Positions 7,910-14,958 of a DNA stretch of 32,157 nt are shown in pieces. The stretch is from Gaiellasilicea sp035575835. Its GTDB lineage: Bacteria > Actinomycetota > Thermoleophilia > Gaiellales > Gaiellaceae. The stretch lies in contig DATLXM010000050.1 in the NCBI GenBank assembly GCA_035575835.1, positions 1 through 32,157 on the forward strand. The letters run 5' to 3'. The notes beneath the pieces were generated by a model, which had not been told where the DNA came from, did not search any database, and saw nothing but the letters and a program-made list of their open reading frames with translations. Positions within the stretch are counted from its first letter, which is position 1; every line of letters starts with the position of its first letter. The position numbers and the translations under genes are program-made.

Positions 7910-8116
7910 GTGTCCGAGCAAGAGAACGAGCAGGACGGCCAGTCCGGCAGCGAGAAGTCCGGCAGCGAGCAGTCCGGCGGCGGCATGGGCGAGCAGGGCG
8001 GCGACGAGCAGTCCGGCGGCCAGTCCGGCGACGAGGAGCAGGGCGACGGCATGGGCGAGCAGGGCGGCGGCCAGTCCGGCGACGAGGAGCAGGGCGGCGG
8101 CTCCGGCACGATCTAG
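7910..8116 (+). CDS. low-complexity Gly/Glu/Gln/Ser hydrophilic protein
   Basis: 68 residues made almost only of G, E, Q, S and D, with internal repeats: GMGEQGG occurs twice and QSGDEEQG occurs twice. There are no aromatic residues and only one lysine, so it is predicted to be disordered and strongly acidic, resembling hydrophilins or desiccation-stress proteins in composition (inference). The GTG start is preceded by AGGAAGGGG, a good ribosome site. A strong intrinsic terminator follows 21 nt after the stop, which supports a real, separately transcribed gene. Confidence 0.65.
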   Translation: MSEQENEQDGQSGSEKSGSEQSGGGMGEQGGDEQSGGQSGDEEQGDGMGEQGGGQSGDEEQGGGSGTI

Positions 8117-8137
8117 CCCCACAGGATCCAGGAACGT

Positions 8138-8171
8138 CGCGAAGGCCGGGAGCTCCCGGCCTTCGCGTTTT
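8138..8171 (+). terminator. intrinsic terminator
   Basis: A perfect 30-nt palindrome, CGCGAAGGCCGGG with its complement (8138-8167), is followed by TTTT. It ends the hydrophilic-protein transcript and is the clearest Rho-independent terminator in the window. Confidence 0.85.
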
Positions 8172-8187
8172 CCCAGCTCGCCGCAGT

Positions 8188-8437
8188 CGCCTCGTCGCGT
8201 TCGCCCTCGCGGGCTGCGGGGACGACGCAGGCCAGCGGCTTCGGAGCTGGCTCGTCGGGGAGACCCTCGACCAGGTCGTGCTCGCCCCGAGCGCGGGCCG
8301 CCCGCTCCTCGCCTTCCTCCACGGCCGGAGCGAGCCCGTCGAAGATCCTCGCGCTCGGCCTCGCGCCCCCGCCGTGCTGCTGGTTGAACGGCAGCGACCA
8401 CAGCTGTTACGCGGACGCGCTCGCCGACTGTCCCTAG
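8188..8437 (+). pseudogene. N-terminal remnant of a secreted alpha/beta-hydrolase esterase
   Basis: One frame reads RLVAFALAGCGDDAG, a lipobox-like LAGC, followed by GRPLLAFLHGRS, the oxyanion-hole strand of alpha/beta hydrolases. The similarity then shifts frame at about 8345 to PSKILALGL and LNGSDHSCYADALADCP-stop, which resembles the NGGDHSYxHDR motif of FrmB-like esterases. No start codon is visible and the frame is broken. The relic ends a few bases before REP copy 1, whose insertion may have truncated it. This is the N-terminal counterpart of the relic at 6822-6988. Confidence 0.45.
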
Positions 8438-8442
8438 CGGTC

Positions 8443-8501
8443 GTGTCCCAGGGACTGTCCCCCGGACACGGCGTTCCTGGACACGGCCGAGGGTCTGTCC
8501 C
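8443..8501. repeat. REP-like elements 1 and 2
   Basis: Two related units. The first, GTGTCCCAGGGACTGTCCC (8443-8461), can fold with GGACAC at 8464-8469. The second, 8479-8501, reads GGACACGGCCGAGGG then TCTGTCCC. They share the GGGNCTGTCCC core with copies at 18.16 kb and 21.3 kb, and a RAYT transposase gene is present at 18267. The units sit between the esterase relic and the end of the minus-strand kinase-like gene. Confidence 0.75.
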
Positions 8502-8511
8502 CAGCGCGCTC

Positions 8512-9081
8512 CTACGAGGGGAGGGTGACGATCAAGCGCTCGCCTGCGAGCACGACCTCGCCGCCGAGCTCGCGCACGAGCCGTACCGCAACGGCCGCGC
8601 CCAGATCCTTGGGGTCGTCGCCGAGCACGATCGGCGCAGCCTCCGCGGTGATGGGCGCGATCGACACCTCCGCGCCCGCTACCGCCACCGAGACCTCGAC
8701 TCCACCGTGCCGGGAGGCCGCGCGAGCGAGAGCAGCGAGCGAGCGCTCGACGGCGTCCACGTCGACCTGAACGGGAGCGCCGCTCCCGGTCGCGCCCGGG
8801 ACTGCGGCCTGGGCGAGCGCGAACGAGTCGGCCTCCTGCAGCAGCGGGTCATAGCGCCCTCCCTCGATCCGCGCGGCGGCGGAGAGCACGTCCAGCAACT
8901 GGACGAGCTCGTCGCTCGCCTCGTCGATGATCCCGAGGTAACGCGCGGCCGGATCGCCGACCTCGTCCTGACGGAGAAGGGTTTTCGCGAAGCCCTGCAC
9001 GGTCGCGAGCGGCGTCCGCAGGTCGTGACACGCGAGCGAGACCAGCCGGGAGAAATCTGCGCGAGGAGAGTCGGCGGGCAC
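8512..9081 (-). CDS. short histidine-kinase-like protein with degenerate ATPase domain
   Basis: 189 residues with no sensor region. A HisKA dimerisation domain starts at once, with the H-box SLACHDLRTPLATVQGF (His19 as phosphoacceptor). The C-terminal part should be the HATPase domain, but the N-box is missing, and DPKDLGAAVAVRLVRELGGE only loosely resembles a G2 box. It may accept phosphate without binding ATP, or act as a phosphotransfer or regulatory partner. The GTG at 9081 is 9 nt after TACGCT. Divergent to folE2, with 20 bp between the starts. Confidence 0.7.
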   Translation of the reverse strand: MPADSPRADFSRLVSLACHDLRTPLATVQGFAKTLLRQDEVGDPAARYLGIIDEASDELVQLLDVLSAAARIEGGRYDPLLQEADSFALAQAAVPGATGSGAPVQVDVDAVERSLAALARAASRHGGVEVSVAVAGAEVSIAPITAEAAPIVLGDDPKDLGAAVAVRLVRELGGEVVLAGERLIVTLPS

Positions 9082-9089
9082 CTGGTTGC

Positions 9090-9096
9090 TAGCGTA
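9090..9096. promoter_or_regulatory. palindromic divergent -10 element
   Basis: TAGCGTA reads as TAGCGT on the plus strand (6 nt before ATG 9102) and as TACGCT on the minus strand (9 nt before GTG 9081). One near-palindrome therefore appears to serve two divergent leaderless genes. Confidence 0.55.
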
Positions 9097-9101
9097 ACCA
9101 G

Positions 9102-10076
9102 ATGGCGCGAACCTCAGACCTTCCGGGTGCGGACATGCAGGCCTCGGCGCCCGAAGTCAGGCTCTCACTCACGCGCGCGGGCGTCACCCACGTCTCGAAG
9201 GCGATCCGGGTCAGCCACGAGGGCAGCCAGACGGTGATGGCGGCGGAGATCGAGTGCACCGTCGATCTCGGCCACGGTCAGAAGGGCGTCCACATGTCCC
9301 GCTTCGCCGAGCTCTTCGAGGAGGCGATCGAGGGTGTGATCGGGACGGAGGCCCTCCACGTGGAGGGCCTCGCCGAGCACATCGCCCGCCACATCGTCGG
9401 CCGTCAACAGGCACTCCGAGCGGAGACGCGGATCACGGCACAGTGGCCGGTGCGCAGGACAACGCCCGTCACCGGCCTGCCGACCCAGGAGCTCGTCTCG
9501 CTGATCGGGATCGCGACCGCCTCGGTGGACTCGGTCAGACGTGTCGTCGGGGTCGAGGCGAACGGGATCAACGCGTGCCCGTGCGCCCAGGGGCTCGTCC
9601 GCGACCGGGCGGCCGAGCGGCTTGGCGAGGCCGGCTTCGAGGGCTCCGACGTCGAGCGGATCCTCGAGCTCGTCCCGATTGCGACCCACAACCAGCGCGG
9701 GCGGGGCTCGCTCTACATCGGAACCGAGCGCCAGCTCGACGCGAACGACCTCGTCGGGATCGTCGAGGGCTCGATGAGCGCCCCGGTCTACGAGCTCCTC
9801 AAGCGGCCCGACGAGCTCTTCGTCGTCGAGCACGCCCACCTGCAGCCGCGCTTCGTCGAGGACTCCGTCCGGATCGCCCTCAAGTCCGCGCTCGCTGCAC
9901 TTCCGGAGCTCGACAACGCCGACTTCCTCTACTCCCGGCAGGTCAACTTCGAGACGATTCACGCCCACGACGTCCTCGCCGAGCGGGAGGGAACCGTGGG
10001 CGAGCTCCGCGCGGAGCTCGAGTCAGGGACTCCCGCGGCCCGGCACACCTCGCTGGCGGAGTGGTTGCGCCAGTGA
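9102..10076 (+). CDS. folE2: GTP cyclohydrolase FolE2/MptA family (type IB)
   Basis: 324 residues. Signatures are GVHMSRFAELFEEAIEG (about 64-80), GINACPCAQG with the active-site cysteine (about 150-159), THNQRGRG and VEHAHLQPRFVEDSVR. The family converts GTP to 7,8-dihydroneopterin triphosphate (FolE2) or, in archaea, to the cyclic phosphate (MptA). In bacteria it supplies folate and works with Mn or Zn. I see no separate folE in the window. The ATG is leaderless, 6 nt after TAGCGT. Converges on the DoxX-like gene. Confidence 0.93.
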   Translation: MARTSDLPGADMQASAPEVRLSLTRAGVTHVSKAIRVSHEGSQTVMAAEIECTVDLGHGQKGVHMSRFAELFEEAIEGVIGTEALHVEGLAEHIARHIVGRQQALRAETRITAQWPVRRTTPVTGLPTQELVSLIGIATASVDSVRRVVGVEANGINACPCAQGLVRDRAAERLGEAGFEGSDVERILELVPIATHNQRGRGSLYIGTERQLDANDLVGIVEGSMSAPVYELLKRPDELFVVEHAHLQPRFVEDSVRIALKSALAALPELDNADFLYSRQVNFETIHAHDVLAEREGTVGELRAELESGTPAARHTSLAEWLRQ

Positions 10077-10127
10077 ATCGACCACGCCGGTGACTCGGCG
10101 AGCGCCGGTCTCGGGACGCGAAGCGGC

Positions 10128-10184
10128 CCCTTCAGGGATCTTCGCGCGCTGAGCTTCCGCTTCCGCGGAAGCTCGGCTTGCGCC
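10128..10184. repeat. compound hairpin repeat, copy C
   Basis: CCCTTCAGGG (10128-10137), ATCTTCGCGC, a 13-bp stem (10148-10160 with 10165-10177, one G-T pair, loop TTCC), then TTGCGCC. Unlike the other copies it overlaps a coding frame: the minus-strand DoxX-like ORF reads through it and stops at the TGA inside CCCTGAAGGG. It lies between convergent genes. Confidence 0.78.
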
Positions 10185-11106
10185 ATAAGGCCGAGCAGAG
10201 CGGACGCAGGACGGGATCGGAGCCGTAGACCAGGAGGACGAGCATCGCCCCGTACACAGGCAGGTGCCCAAGCAGCTCGTTCGTCCCGAAGAAGTAGAGC
10301 GTCAGGTTGAACGGCACCCCCGCGATCAGCACGATCGCCTGCGGGAGCGCTCCGGAGATGATCAGCAGGCCGAAGAGGATCTCGATTGCGCCCGCGATCC
10401 GGATGAACTCGGTGTCGGCGAGCGGAAGCCCGAGTGCCTGGCCGACGTTGAAGTCGACGCCGCGCTCGTCGGTGAAGCGGCGTGCCAGGTCGGGATTCGC
10501 GAGCTTCTCGGAGAGGGCGACCGCGATCAGGGCGCTCCCGACGGCGAGCCTGAGCGCCCAGATCGCCCGGCCGATCTCGCTCGGCCCGGGATCGCCGGCC
10601 CGGCCGAGCTCGTGGTCGGCCGACCAGCGACCGGGGCCTGCAAGGAGCAGGAAGAGGGCGAGCCCGAGCATGTCGACGCGGTGCAGGATCGCCTCGAAGC
10701 CGAATTCGAGCATCCCGAGCGGCCCGGCGGCGATCAGGAGCCAGGCTCCGATCCTCACGTGCCAGCCGACCAGGAGCAGGATCGCGGTCACCGCCATCAC
10801 GAGCCCGAGCAGCCAGCCGACGAGGTTCTTGTCGAGCTCCATCGACGGCGCCAGGTAGTACCCGCCCGAGAGAAGACCCGCGAGTCCGATCCCCAGGTGC
10901 ATCCGCACGGCGAACGGCATCCAGGGCGCGAGCCGCGCCAGGGCGGGCACGTCGATCCCGGCGCGGATGCGGGCGAGCAGCCGCAAGACGAGGGCCAGCG
11001 CGAGCGCTCCGGCGAGGAGGGCGAGCGTGCGCCCCTCCCAGAGGAAGGACCAGTCCTTGGCCGGGACGCCGTCGACGAACCAGAGCTCGTGGGCGAGCAC
11101 CCTCAT
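10132..11106 (-). CDS. DoxX-like multi-pass membrane protein
   Basis: 324 residues with about eight hydrophobic segments. The second half (RLAVGSALIAVALSEKLANP, then AGAIEILFGLLIISGALPQ and FGTNELLGHLPVYG) resembles DoxX/DoxD-type membrane proteins, whose roles include redox or quinone-linked functions; the substrate is unknown. The ATG overlaps the plsY stop by 4 nt (ATGA), so it is in an operon with sod and plsY. The last 16-17 residues (RKPSFRGSGSSAREDP) are encoded by the hairpin repeat, so the native stop was probably lost. Confidence 0.7.
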   Translation of the reverse strand: MRVLAHELWFVDGVPAKDWSFLWEGRTLALLAGALALALVLRLLARIRAGIDVPALARLAPWMPFAVRMHLGIGLAGLLSGGYYLAPSMELDKNLVGWLLGLVMAVTAILLLVGWHVRIGAWLLIAAGPLGMLEFGFEAILHRVDMLGLALFLLLAGPGRWSADHELGRAGDPGPSEIGRAIWALRLAVGSALIAVALSEKLANPDLARRFTDERGVDFNVGQALGLPLADTEFIRIAGAIEILFGLLIISGALPQAIVLIAGVPFNLTLYFFGTNELLGHLPVYGAMLVLLVYGSDPVLRPLCSALWRKPSFRGSGSSAREDP

Positions 11107-11696
11107 GCGCGACGGAGCCGGAAGCGACTCTCGGTCCCCGCTCGCAGCCGCGCGAAGTTCGGCCGGTGCAGGAGCAGGACCGCGAAGCCGGCTGCGATCG
11201 CGAAGACCACGACCGGCCAGGGCTCGCCCAGGACGAGCGCGATGAACGGGAGCGCGACCGCGACCACCATCGCGGCGACGGAGGTGTACCGCGTGATCAG
11301 GAACGTGACCAGCCAGAGCCCGATCGCGATTCCGCCGAGGAGCGTCGCGATCCCGACAAGCGTCCCTGCCGCCGTCGCGACCGCCTTGCCGCCCTTGCCG
11401 AGGCGGAGAAAGATCGGGCGCCAATGGCCGAGCATCGCGAGCCCACCTGCGAGCGCACCCGTCAGCTCGTCGACGAAAATCGTGCCGAGGAGCGCGGGCA
11501 CGAACCCCTTCGCGATGTCGAAGACGACGACCGGGACTCCGTAGCTCCGCCCGTACGTCCGCCAGACGTTCGAGGCGCCGATCGAGCCGCTCCCGACCGT
11601 GCGGACGTCCTCGCCTTTGAACAGGCGCACGAGCCAGTAGCCGAACGGGATCGAGCCGAGGAGGTAGCCGCCGAGGATGACGAGGACGGTCGTCAC
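11103..11696 (-). CDS. plsY: acyl-phosphate:glycerol-3-phosphate acyltransferase PlsY
   Basis: 197 residues, with about five membrane helices. Conserved PlsY loops are GSGSIGASNVWRTYG (about 35-49), GHWRPIFLRLGKGGKAVAT (about 90-108) and the C-terminal LHRPNFARLRAGTE. It makes lysophosphatidic acid from acyl-phosphate at the inner membrane, the first step in phospholipid synthesis. Family members more often have GSGNxGATN; the Ser-for-Asn and Ser-for-Thr changes are modest. The GTG lies 4 nt after the sod stop, and the stop overlaps the DoxX-like ATG. Confidence 0.9.
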   Translation of the reverse strand: MTTVLVILGGYLLGSIPFGYWLVRLFKGEDVRTVGSGSIGASNVWRTYGRSYGVPVVVFDIAKGFVPALLGTIFVDELTGALAGGLAMLGHWRPIFLRLGKGGKAVATAAGTLVGIATLLGGIAIGLWLVTFLITRYTSVAAMVVAVALPFIALVLGEPWPVVVFAIAAGFAVLLLHRPNFARLRAGTESRFRLRRA

Positions 11697-11700
11697 GAAG

Positions 11701-12312
11701 CTACTTCAGCGGGATCTGGTACTTCGAGACCCAGTCGTTGACGACACCCCAGTCGAGGTTCGCCAGGAACGCGTCGATGTAGCTCGCGCGATCGGTCTGG
11801 AAGTCGAGGAAATAGGCGTGCTCGTAGACGTCGAGCGCGACGAGCGGAGTCGCGTTCCAGATCGGATAGGTGTTCTGGGCGTCGCCGATGTAGTTGAAGA
11901 GCCGGCCCTCGTCCCAGTCGTACGCTGTCCAGGCCCAGCCGCGGCCGCCCATCCCGGTCGCCTTCAGGTCGGCACGCCACGCCTCGGCCGAGCCGAAGTC
12001 GCGCGTGATCAACCCGGCGACCGCCCCCGTCGGGTCGCCGCCGTCGCCGCCGAGGTGCTCGAAGTAGACCTCGTGGTTCTTGATCCCGCCGACGGCGAAC
12101 GAAAGCTCGACCTTAAGCGCGCGCAACTCGGAGTAAATCTGGTTCGCGCTCCCGAGATCGACGCCGGCGAGCTTGCCGAGGATCTCGTTCCGCTTCGTCA
12201 CGTAGCCCGAATAGAGCTTGTAGTGGGCCTCGATGCTGGCGCGCGAGATCCCGTCCAGCTCCAGCAGCGCCGGCTTCAGCTCTCGGGGCCTGATCTCCTC
12301 GTACTGCGACAC
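11701..12312 (-). CDS. divergent Fe/Mn superoxide dismutase-family protein
   Basis: 203 residues of the Sod_Fe fold. The four metal ligands can be traced: His in EAHYKLYSGYV, His in KNHEVYFEHLGG, and Asp and His in DVYEHAYFLDF. The HHxxHH segment of classical enzymes is replaced by HYKLYS with a one-residue gap, so the outer-sphere residues differ and activity is less certain. The GTG start has a GGAGG site 6 nt upstream. It heads an operon with plsY and the DoxX-like gene and is divergent from a canonical sod gene. Confidence 0.85.
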   Translation of the reverse strand: MSQYEEIRPRELKPALLELDGISRASIEAHYKLYSGYVTKRNEILGKLAGVDLGSANQIYSELRALKVELSFAVGGIKNHEVYFEHLGGDGGDPTGAVAGLITRDFGSAEAWRADLKATGMGGRGWAWTAYDWDEGRLFNYIGDAQNTYPIWNATPLVALDVYEHAYFLDFQTDRASYIDAFLANLDWGVVNDWVSKYQIPLK

Positions 12313-12360
12313 GGCGGACCTCCAACTCTGGGCGGGGCAGACTCGATGGGAACGGCGCGG

Positions 12361-12370
12361 AGCATATCCT
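12361..12370. promoter_or_regulatory. shared divergent -10 element between two sod genes
   Basis: AGCATATCCT carries TATCCT on the plus strand (toward sodA at 12406) and TATGCT on the minus strand (toward the sod-like gene at 12312), sharing one TA. Both genes have ribosome sites, so leaders of about 30-45 nt are predicted. Confidence 0.6.
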
Positions 12371-12405
12371 GCCCTCGGCCCACCCAATCGACAGAGGAGC
12401 ATCCG

Positions 12406-13014
12406 ATGCCACTCAGCCTTCCCGACCTCCCCTACGACTACGCCGCGCTCGAGCCGACGATCGACGAGCAGACAATGCGGATTCACCACGACAAGCACCA
12501 CCAGGCCTACGTCGACAACGCGAACAAGGCGCTCGCCGGAACCGAGTGGGAGGACACGGACGCCGAGGAGATCCTGAAGAGCCTCGACTCCCTGCCCGAG
12601 GAGATCCGCGCCGCCGTCCGCAACAACGTCGGCGGCCACGTCAACCACAGCTTCTTCTGGGAGACCATGGGCGCGAGCGGCGGCGACGCTCCCAGCGGTG
12701 CGCTCGCCGAGGCGATCGACTCCACGTTCGGCTCGCTGGACGAGCTGAAGACGGCGGTCAACGACGCGGGTGTGAAGCGTTTCGGCTCGGGCTGGACCTG
12801 GCTCGTCGCAGACGGCGGCTCGCTCAGCGTGGTCTCGACCCCGAACCAGGACTCGCCGATCTCCGAGGGCAAGACGCCGATCCTCGGGATCGACGTCTGG
12901 GAGCACGCCTACTACCTCAACTACCAGAACAAGCGGCCCGATTATCTCGCGGCCTGGTGGAGCGTCGTCGATTGGGACGCGGTCGGTCGGCGCTACGAGG
13001 CCGCACAGGGCTAG
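12406..13014 (+). CDS. sodA: superoxide dismutase (Mn/Fe type)
   Basis: 202 residues, canonical Fe/Mn SOD. Metal ligands are His27 in RIHHDKHHQAYVDNAN, His in GGHVNHSFFW, and Asp/His in DVWEHAYYLNYQNKRPDYL. GSGWTWLV and STPNQDSP match the Mn-type signature; metal choice cannot be fixed from sequence alone. It converts superoxide to peroxide and oxygen in the cytoplasm. The ATG has an AGAGGAGC site. It is followed 4 nt later by an SDR gene that appears to start with CTG. Confidence 0.95.
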   Translation: MPLSLPDLPYDYAALEPTIDEQTMRIHHDKHHQAYVDNANKALAGTEWEDTDAEEILKSLDSLPEEIRAAVRNNVGGHVNHSFFWETMGASGGDAPSGALAEAIDSTFGSLDELKTAVNDAGVKRFGSGWTWLVADGGSLSVVSTPNQDSPISEGKTPILGIDVWEHAYYLNYQNKRPDYLAAWWSVVDWDAVGRRYEAAQG

Positions 13015-13018
13015 CGAG

Positions 13019-13681
13019 CTGACGCGGGCGCTCCTCACCGGCGGCACCGGGAAGCTCGGGGCCGCCGTCGCGCGCCGGCTCGAGGCGGAGGGCTGGTCTG
13101 TCCTCGCAGCCGGCAGCCGCGACGGCGACCTCGGCCGGGCCGACGACGCACGGGCGCTCGTCGCGCGTGCGGCCGAGGAGCTCGGCGGCCTCGACGTCGT
13201 CGTCAACGGCGCCTCGGCCGGCTTCGAGCCGACGGCGTTCGAGGACGTCTCCGAGGAGCAGGTCGACGCAGCGCTCGGGGCCACGGTGAAGGGCAGCTTC
13301 TTCGTCACGCAGGCGGCGGCCCCGCACCTGCGGGCTACGCGCGGCCTCGTCGTTATGCTCGAGGACGTGGCCGGCTACCAGCCCTGGCCGTCTTTCGCAG
13401 CCCATTCGGCCGCAAAGGCGGCGCAGGCGATGCTCACCCGCACCCTCGCTCGTGCGCTCGCGCCCGAGATCCGCGTCTGTGGGATCGCGCCGGGGCCTGT
13501 GGCAGTCGAGCCCGGCCAGGAGGCGCGCCGCGCCGCGGAGACCGTGCTCGGCCGGGTCGGAACGGCCGACGACGTGGCCGAAGCCATCCTCTATCTCGCC
13601 GGCGCAGACTTCGTCACCGGCACGACGCTCGTCGTCGACGGGGGGCGCCTGCTCCAATCCGCGCGTGGGGCCGATGCGTAG
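13019..13681 (+). CDS. SDR-family oxidoreductase, atypical active site, likely CTG start
   Basis: About 220 residues: a Rossmann motif (LLTGGTGKLGAAVA) at the very N-terminus, VVNGASAG, and a C-terminal FVTGTTLVVDGG. The usual YxxxK is HSAAK here, so the catalytic tyrosine is histidine, and the usual serine region reads MLEDVAG. It may be non-catalytic or use a different mechanism. The frame has no ATG, GTG or TTG until 13286, which would delete the nucleotide-binding fold. CTG at 13019 (CTG ACG CGG) gives the expected start just after the sodA stop. Confidence 0.75.
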   Translation: MTRALLTGGTGKLGAAVARRLEAEGWSVLAAGSRDGDLGRADDARALVARAAEELGGLDVVVNGASAGFEPTAFEDVSEEQVDAALGATVKGSFFVTQAAAPHLRATRGLVVMLEDVAGYQPWPSFAAHSAAKAAQAMLTRTLARALAPEIRVCGIAPGPVAVEPGQEARRAAETVLGRVGTADDVAEAILYLAGADFVTGTTLVVDGGRLLQSARGADA

Positions 13682-13690
13682 ACCAGAGAG

Positions 13691-14305
13691 ATGGATGCGG
13701 CCCTGACCATCGCCGGCCGGAGCTTGCCTCGCGAGGCCGCAACGACGACCATCGGGTCGATGGGGTCGCGCGAGCTCACCGACGGAGAGCTGATCGAGCA
13801 GATCGGCGCGGGCGATCGCGTCGCCTTCGAGGAGCTCTACCGCCGCTACACGCGACCGGTGCTCGGGCTCGCGCTCCGGAAGCTGGGCGATCGCGGCCGG
13901 GCGGAAGACGCGCTCCAGGACGCGTTCGCCGCGATCTGGCGCTCGGCGCGGAGCTACGACCCGGCCCGCGGCGCTGGCGGCGCCTGGCTCTACACCGTGG
14001 CGAGGAACGCGATCGTCGACGGCTTCCGGCGGCGACCGGATCCCGTCGGCGACCTACCCGACCAGGCGGACGCCGGGATCGGGCCGAGCGAGCAGGCCGA
14101 GGCGTCCTGGCTCTCCTGGCGCGTGCACCGGGCGATCGAGGGCCTTCCCGAGCACGAACGGCCCGTGATCGAGCTGGCGTACTGGGGCGGCCTCTCGCAG
14201 AGCGAGGTCGCGGAGTTCCTCCACGTCCCGCTCGGCACCGTGAAGACGCGGACGCGGAGCGCGCTCGCGCGGCTCGCAGACCAGCTGGAGGGGGAACTCT
14301 CGTGA
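13691..14305 (+). CDS. ECF RNA polymerase sigma factor
   Basis: 204 residues. Sigma region 2 covers EELYRRYTRPVLGLALRKLG to AWLYTVARNAIVDGFRR. Region 4 is LPEHERPVIELAYWGGLSQS to VPLGTVKTRTRSALARL. Its downstream partner carries an RskA-like C-terminal domain, which fits the SigK/SigL-like ECF group. The ATG at 13691 is given; ATG 13760 (MGSRELTDGELIEQI) gives an N-terminus more typical of the family. The stop overlaps the GTG of the anti-sigma gene by 4 nt. The inducing stress is unknown. Confidence 0.9.
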   Translation: MDAALTIAGRSLPREAATTTIGSMGSRELTDGELIEQIGAGDRVAFEELYRRYTRPVLGLALRKLGDRGRAEDALQDAFAAIWRSARSYDPARGAGGAWLYTVARNAIVDGFRRRPDPVGDLPDQADAGIGPSEQAEASWLSWRVHRAIEGLPEHERPVIELAYWGGLSQSEVAEFLHVPLGTVKTRTRSALARLADQLEGELS

Positions 14306-14877
14306 AGGATCGTTTCGACGACCTCGTGGACGACATCGAGGATCCCGCGGAGCGCGAGCGACTGCGCCGCGTCCACGAGCTGTTACTCCAGGTCGCGCCG
14401 CCCCCCGAGGTTCCGCACGCGCTGAGAGAGCTCCCGACCGAGGAGCCGGTTCGGCTCCTTCCGCAGCGGCGCCGGTTCACGCTCGCGCTGATCGCGGCGG
14501 CGCTCGTCGCGGCCGCCTTCGGATCCGGCTTCCTCCTGGGTGGGCGCAGCGACGACGCCTCGGTGTTCAGGACCGTGTCGATGGCCGGCGTCGGCGAGGG
14601 CCGGGGCGGCTTCGCCTCGATCGAGATCCTGGAGCAAGACAAAGCCGGGAACTGGCCAATGGTCGTTCGCCTCAGGGGGCTCGACGAGAGCCGAGATCGG
14701 GACGACTACTACGAGCTCTGGCTGACGAAGGGCGGGAAGCTCGCCGACTCCTGCGGCCGGTTCATCCTCGACGACGGAGTCACCGAGGTCTCGCTCAGCG
14801 TCCCGTACGGGTTCAAGCGCTACGACGGCTGGGTCGTGACGCGGCGCGGCTCCGAGAAGCCGCTTCTCTCGACGTAG
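14302..14877 (+). CDS. RskA-like membrane anti-sigma factor
   Basis: 191 residues. A short cytoplasmic N-terminus lacks the HxxxCxxC zinc motif of ZAS anti-sigmas. A single transmembrane helix lies at about 58-80 (FTLALIAAALVAAAFGSGFL), followed by an extracytoplasmic domain with YYELWLTKGGKLADSCGRF, as in the anti-sigma-K C-terminal domain. It probably holds the ECF sigma factor at the membrane until released by proteolysis (family knowledge). GTG start overlapping the sigma stop, with GGAGGGGG upstream: tight coupling for stoichiometric production. Confidence 0.85.
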   Translation: MKDRFDDLVDDIEDPAERERLRRVHELLLQVAPPPEVPHALRELPTEEPVRLLPQRRRFTLALIAAALVAAAFGSGFLLGGRSDDASVFRTVSMAGVGEGRGGFASIEILEQDKAGNWPMVVRLRGLDESRDRDDYYELWLTKGGKLADSCGRFILDDGVTEVSLSVPYGFKRYDGWVVTRRGSEKPLLST

Positions 14878-14900
14878 GCGCAGCCGGGCCGCGGAGCGGC

Positions 14901-14957
14901 CCCTTCAGGGATTTTCGCGCCTGGGATCCGCTCCTGCGGATCCCAGGCTGCGGGAAA
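14901..14957. repeat. compound hairpin repeat, copy D
   Basis: CCCTTCAGGG (14901-14910), ATTTTCGCGC, an 11-bp perfect stem (14921-14931 with 14936-14946, loop TCCT), then GCTGCGGGAAA. The outer GCGCC arm has decayed. It starts 24 nt after the anti-sigma stop and ends just before the thyX stop, between convergent genes. Confidence 0.75.
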
Positions 14958-14958
14958 G

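Noticed and set aside
13286..13681. SDR gene starting at the first standard codon (GTG 13286)
   Set aside because: This would remove the whole cofactor-binding half, which is clearly encoded upstream in the same frame.
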